Shown here one piece after another: positions 63,607-64,000 of a stretch of DNA of 64,000 nucleotides. The position numbers and the translations under genes are program-made. A model generated the notes under the pieces. It made no database searches, was not told where the DNA came from, and was given only the letters and a program-made list of their open reading frames with translations. Position 1 is the first letter of the stretch. Every line of letters starts with the position of its first letter. The stretch is from Nitrospira sp. Its GTDB lineage: Bacteria > Nitrospirota > Nitrospiria > Nitrospirales > Nitrospiraceae. The DNA is taken from the NCBI GenBank assembly GCA_020846195.1, contig JADLEJ010000004.1, positions 62,001 to 126,000 on the forward strand, given 5' to 3'.

Positions 63607-64000
63607 CTAATATTTTGAGCGTTCAGAATCGGCGGGCAACGCCGTGGAGCGATCGACGAGCCAAACACCGGCGAGGATCAGCACAATCCCACAGATCTCC
63701 ACCAGACCGATCGACTCGTGCAGAATGAGCGCCGAGAGGGCCACAGCCGCCACCGGCGTAAGATTGCCAAGGATCGACGCCCGAGAAGGCCCGATGCCTT
63801 GCACTCCGAACAACCAGGCTTGCTGCGCCACAGCCGTCGCGAAGACCACCAGATACCCGAGCGCCAGCCAATCCGGCATGGTCACAGAGGCCATGCCGGC
63901 ATCCAGCATTTTACGATCCGTCCACAGCAGGGGAATCTGAAGCAGGGTCGCCACCAAGACCGTCGTCCAATTCACCGTGAGCGGCGAGATCCGGTCCATC
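63607..64000 (-). CDS. EamA/DMT superfamily transporter (C-terminal part)
   Basis: The last 131 codons of a gene whose start lies beyond the right edge. Four hydrophobic helices and the EamA motif ASILGNLTPVAAVALSALILHE followed by GIVLILAGVWLVDR show the second half of a drug/metabolite transporter. Substrate unknown; family members export amino acids, nucleotides or drugs. Same strand as the kinase operon, with 150 bases between. Confidence 0.85.
   Translation of the reverse strand, partial: MDRISPLTVNWTTVLVATLLQIPLLWTDRKMLDAGMASVTMPDWLALGYLVVFATAVAQQAWLFGVQGIGPSRASILGNLTPVAAVALSALILHESIGLVEICGIVLILAGVWLVDRSTALPADSERSKY

Overview
The window is a continuous, gene-dense stretch of GC-rich bacterial chromosome. 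Genes lie on both strands, often with 1-4 base overlaps. The cell is a diderm: it has lipoproteins and signal peptidase II, a YdbH-YnbE-YdbL lipid-bridge operon, a LapB-like protein and a MacAB-type efflux set. Gene content, protein style and dispersed repeats fit a Nitrospirota member, most likely Nitrospira. That placement is inference from familiarity, not a search. I see no rRNA, tRNA, CRISPR array, prophage or intact insertion sequence.

Layout. 0-11 kb: mostly minus-strand envelope and accessory genes (flavin oxidoreductase fragment, TVP38 membrane protein, ydbL-ynbE-ydbH, a pilin with a HAMP protein, two small exported-protein genes, a parallel beta-helix protein), plus a molybdopterin oxidoreductase and a dipeptide epimerase. 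11-20 kb: coaE, trxB, thiI, queG, a sigma-54 activator and mutS2. 20-31.7 kb: a core block with gap-pgk-tpiA-secG, ilvE, rplU-rpmA-obg-proB-nadD-rsfS, a LapA-LapB fusion and bioB. 31.8-32.6 kb: an AT-rich island with a PD-(D/E)XK-like gene. 32.6-37.3 kb: an FtsX-type permease, a LuxR-type regulator, class 1A pyrD and an ABC ATPase. 37.4-41.3 kb: comF, an FmdB-like gene, then an HTH gene, mraZ, rusA and an HD-GYP gene behind one good promoter. 41.3-45.7 kb: a macAB-type tripartite efflux operon and a coiled-coil lipoprotein. 45.8-51.4 kb: uppP, ileS-lspA and nadA. 51.5-56.7 kb: a TPP-riboswitch-controlled thiC-thi4 operon running on through TPR, receiver and ygfZ genes. 56.7-64 kb: small conserved genes, a PhoD phosphatase and a NarX/NarL-type two-component system; a truncated EamA transporter closes the window.

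Most unusual: (1) four copies of a ~120-bp imperfect-palindrome repeat, three of them 6-18 bases before the start codons of thiI, thi4 and a TPR gene; (2) a 15-base operator-like sequence upstream of both the sensor-kinase operon and a nearby small gene; (3) the AT-rich nuclease-like gene; (4) a second small inverted-repeat element between convergent genes; (5) several odd gene architectures (LapA+LapB fusion, lipoprotein with a ComEA-like helix-hairpin-helix tail, stand-alone mraZ, possible AUC start for rsfS). Thiamine synthesis is concentrated here: thiC and thi4 under a TPP riboswitch, thiI elsewhere in the window, with repeat copies in front of both thi4 and thiI.
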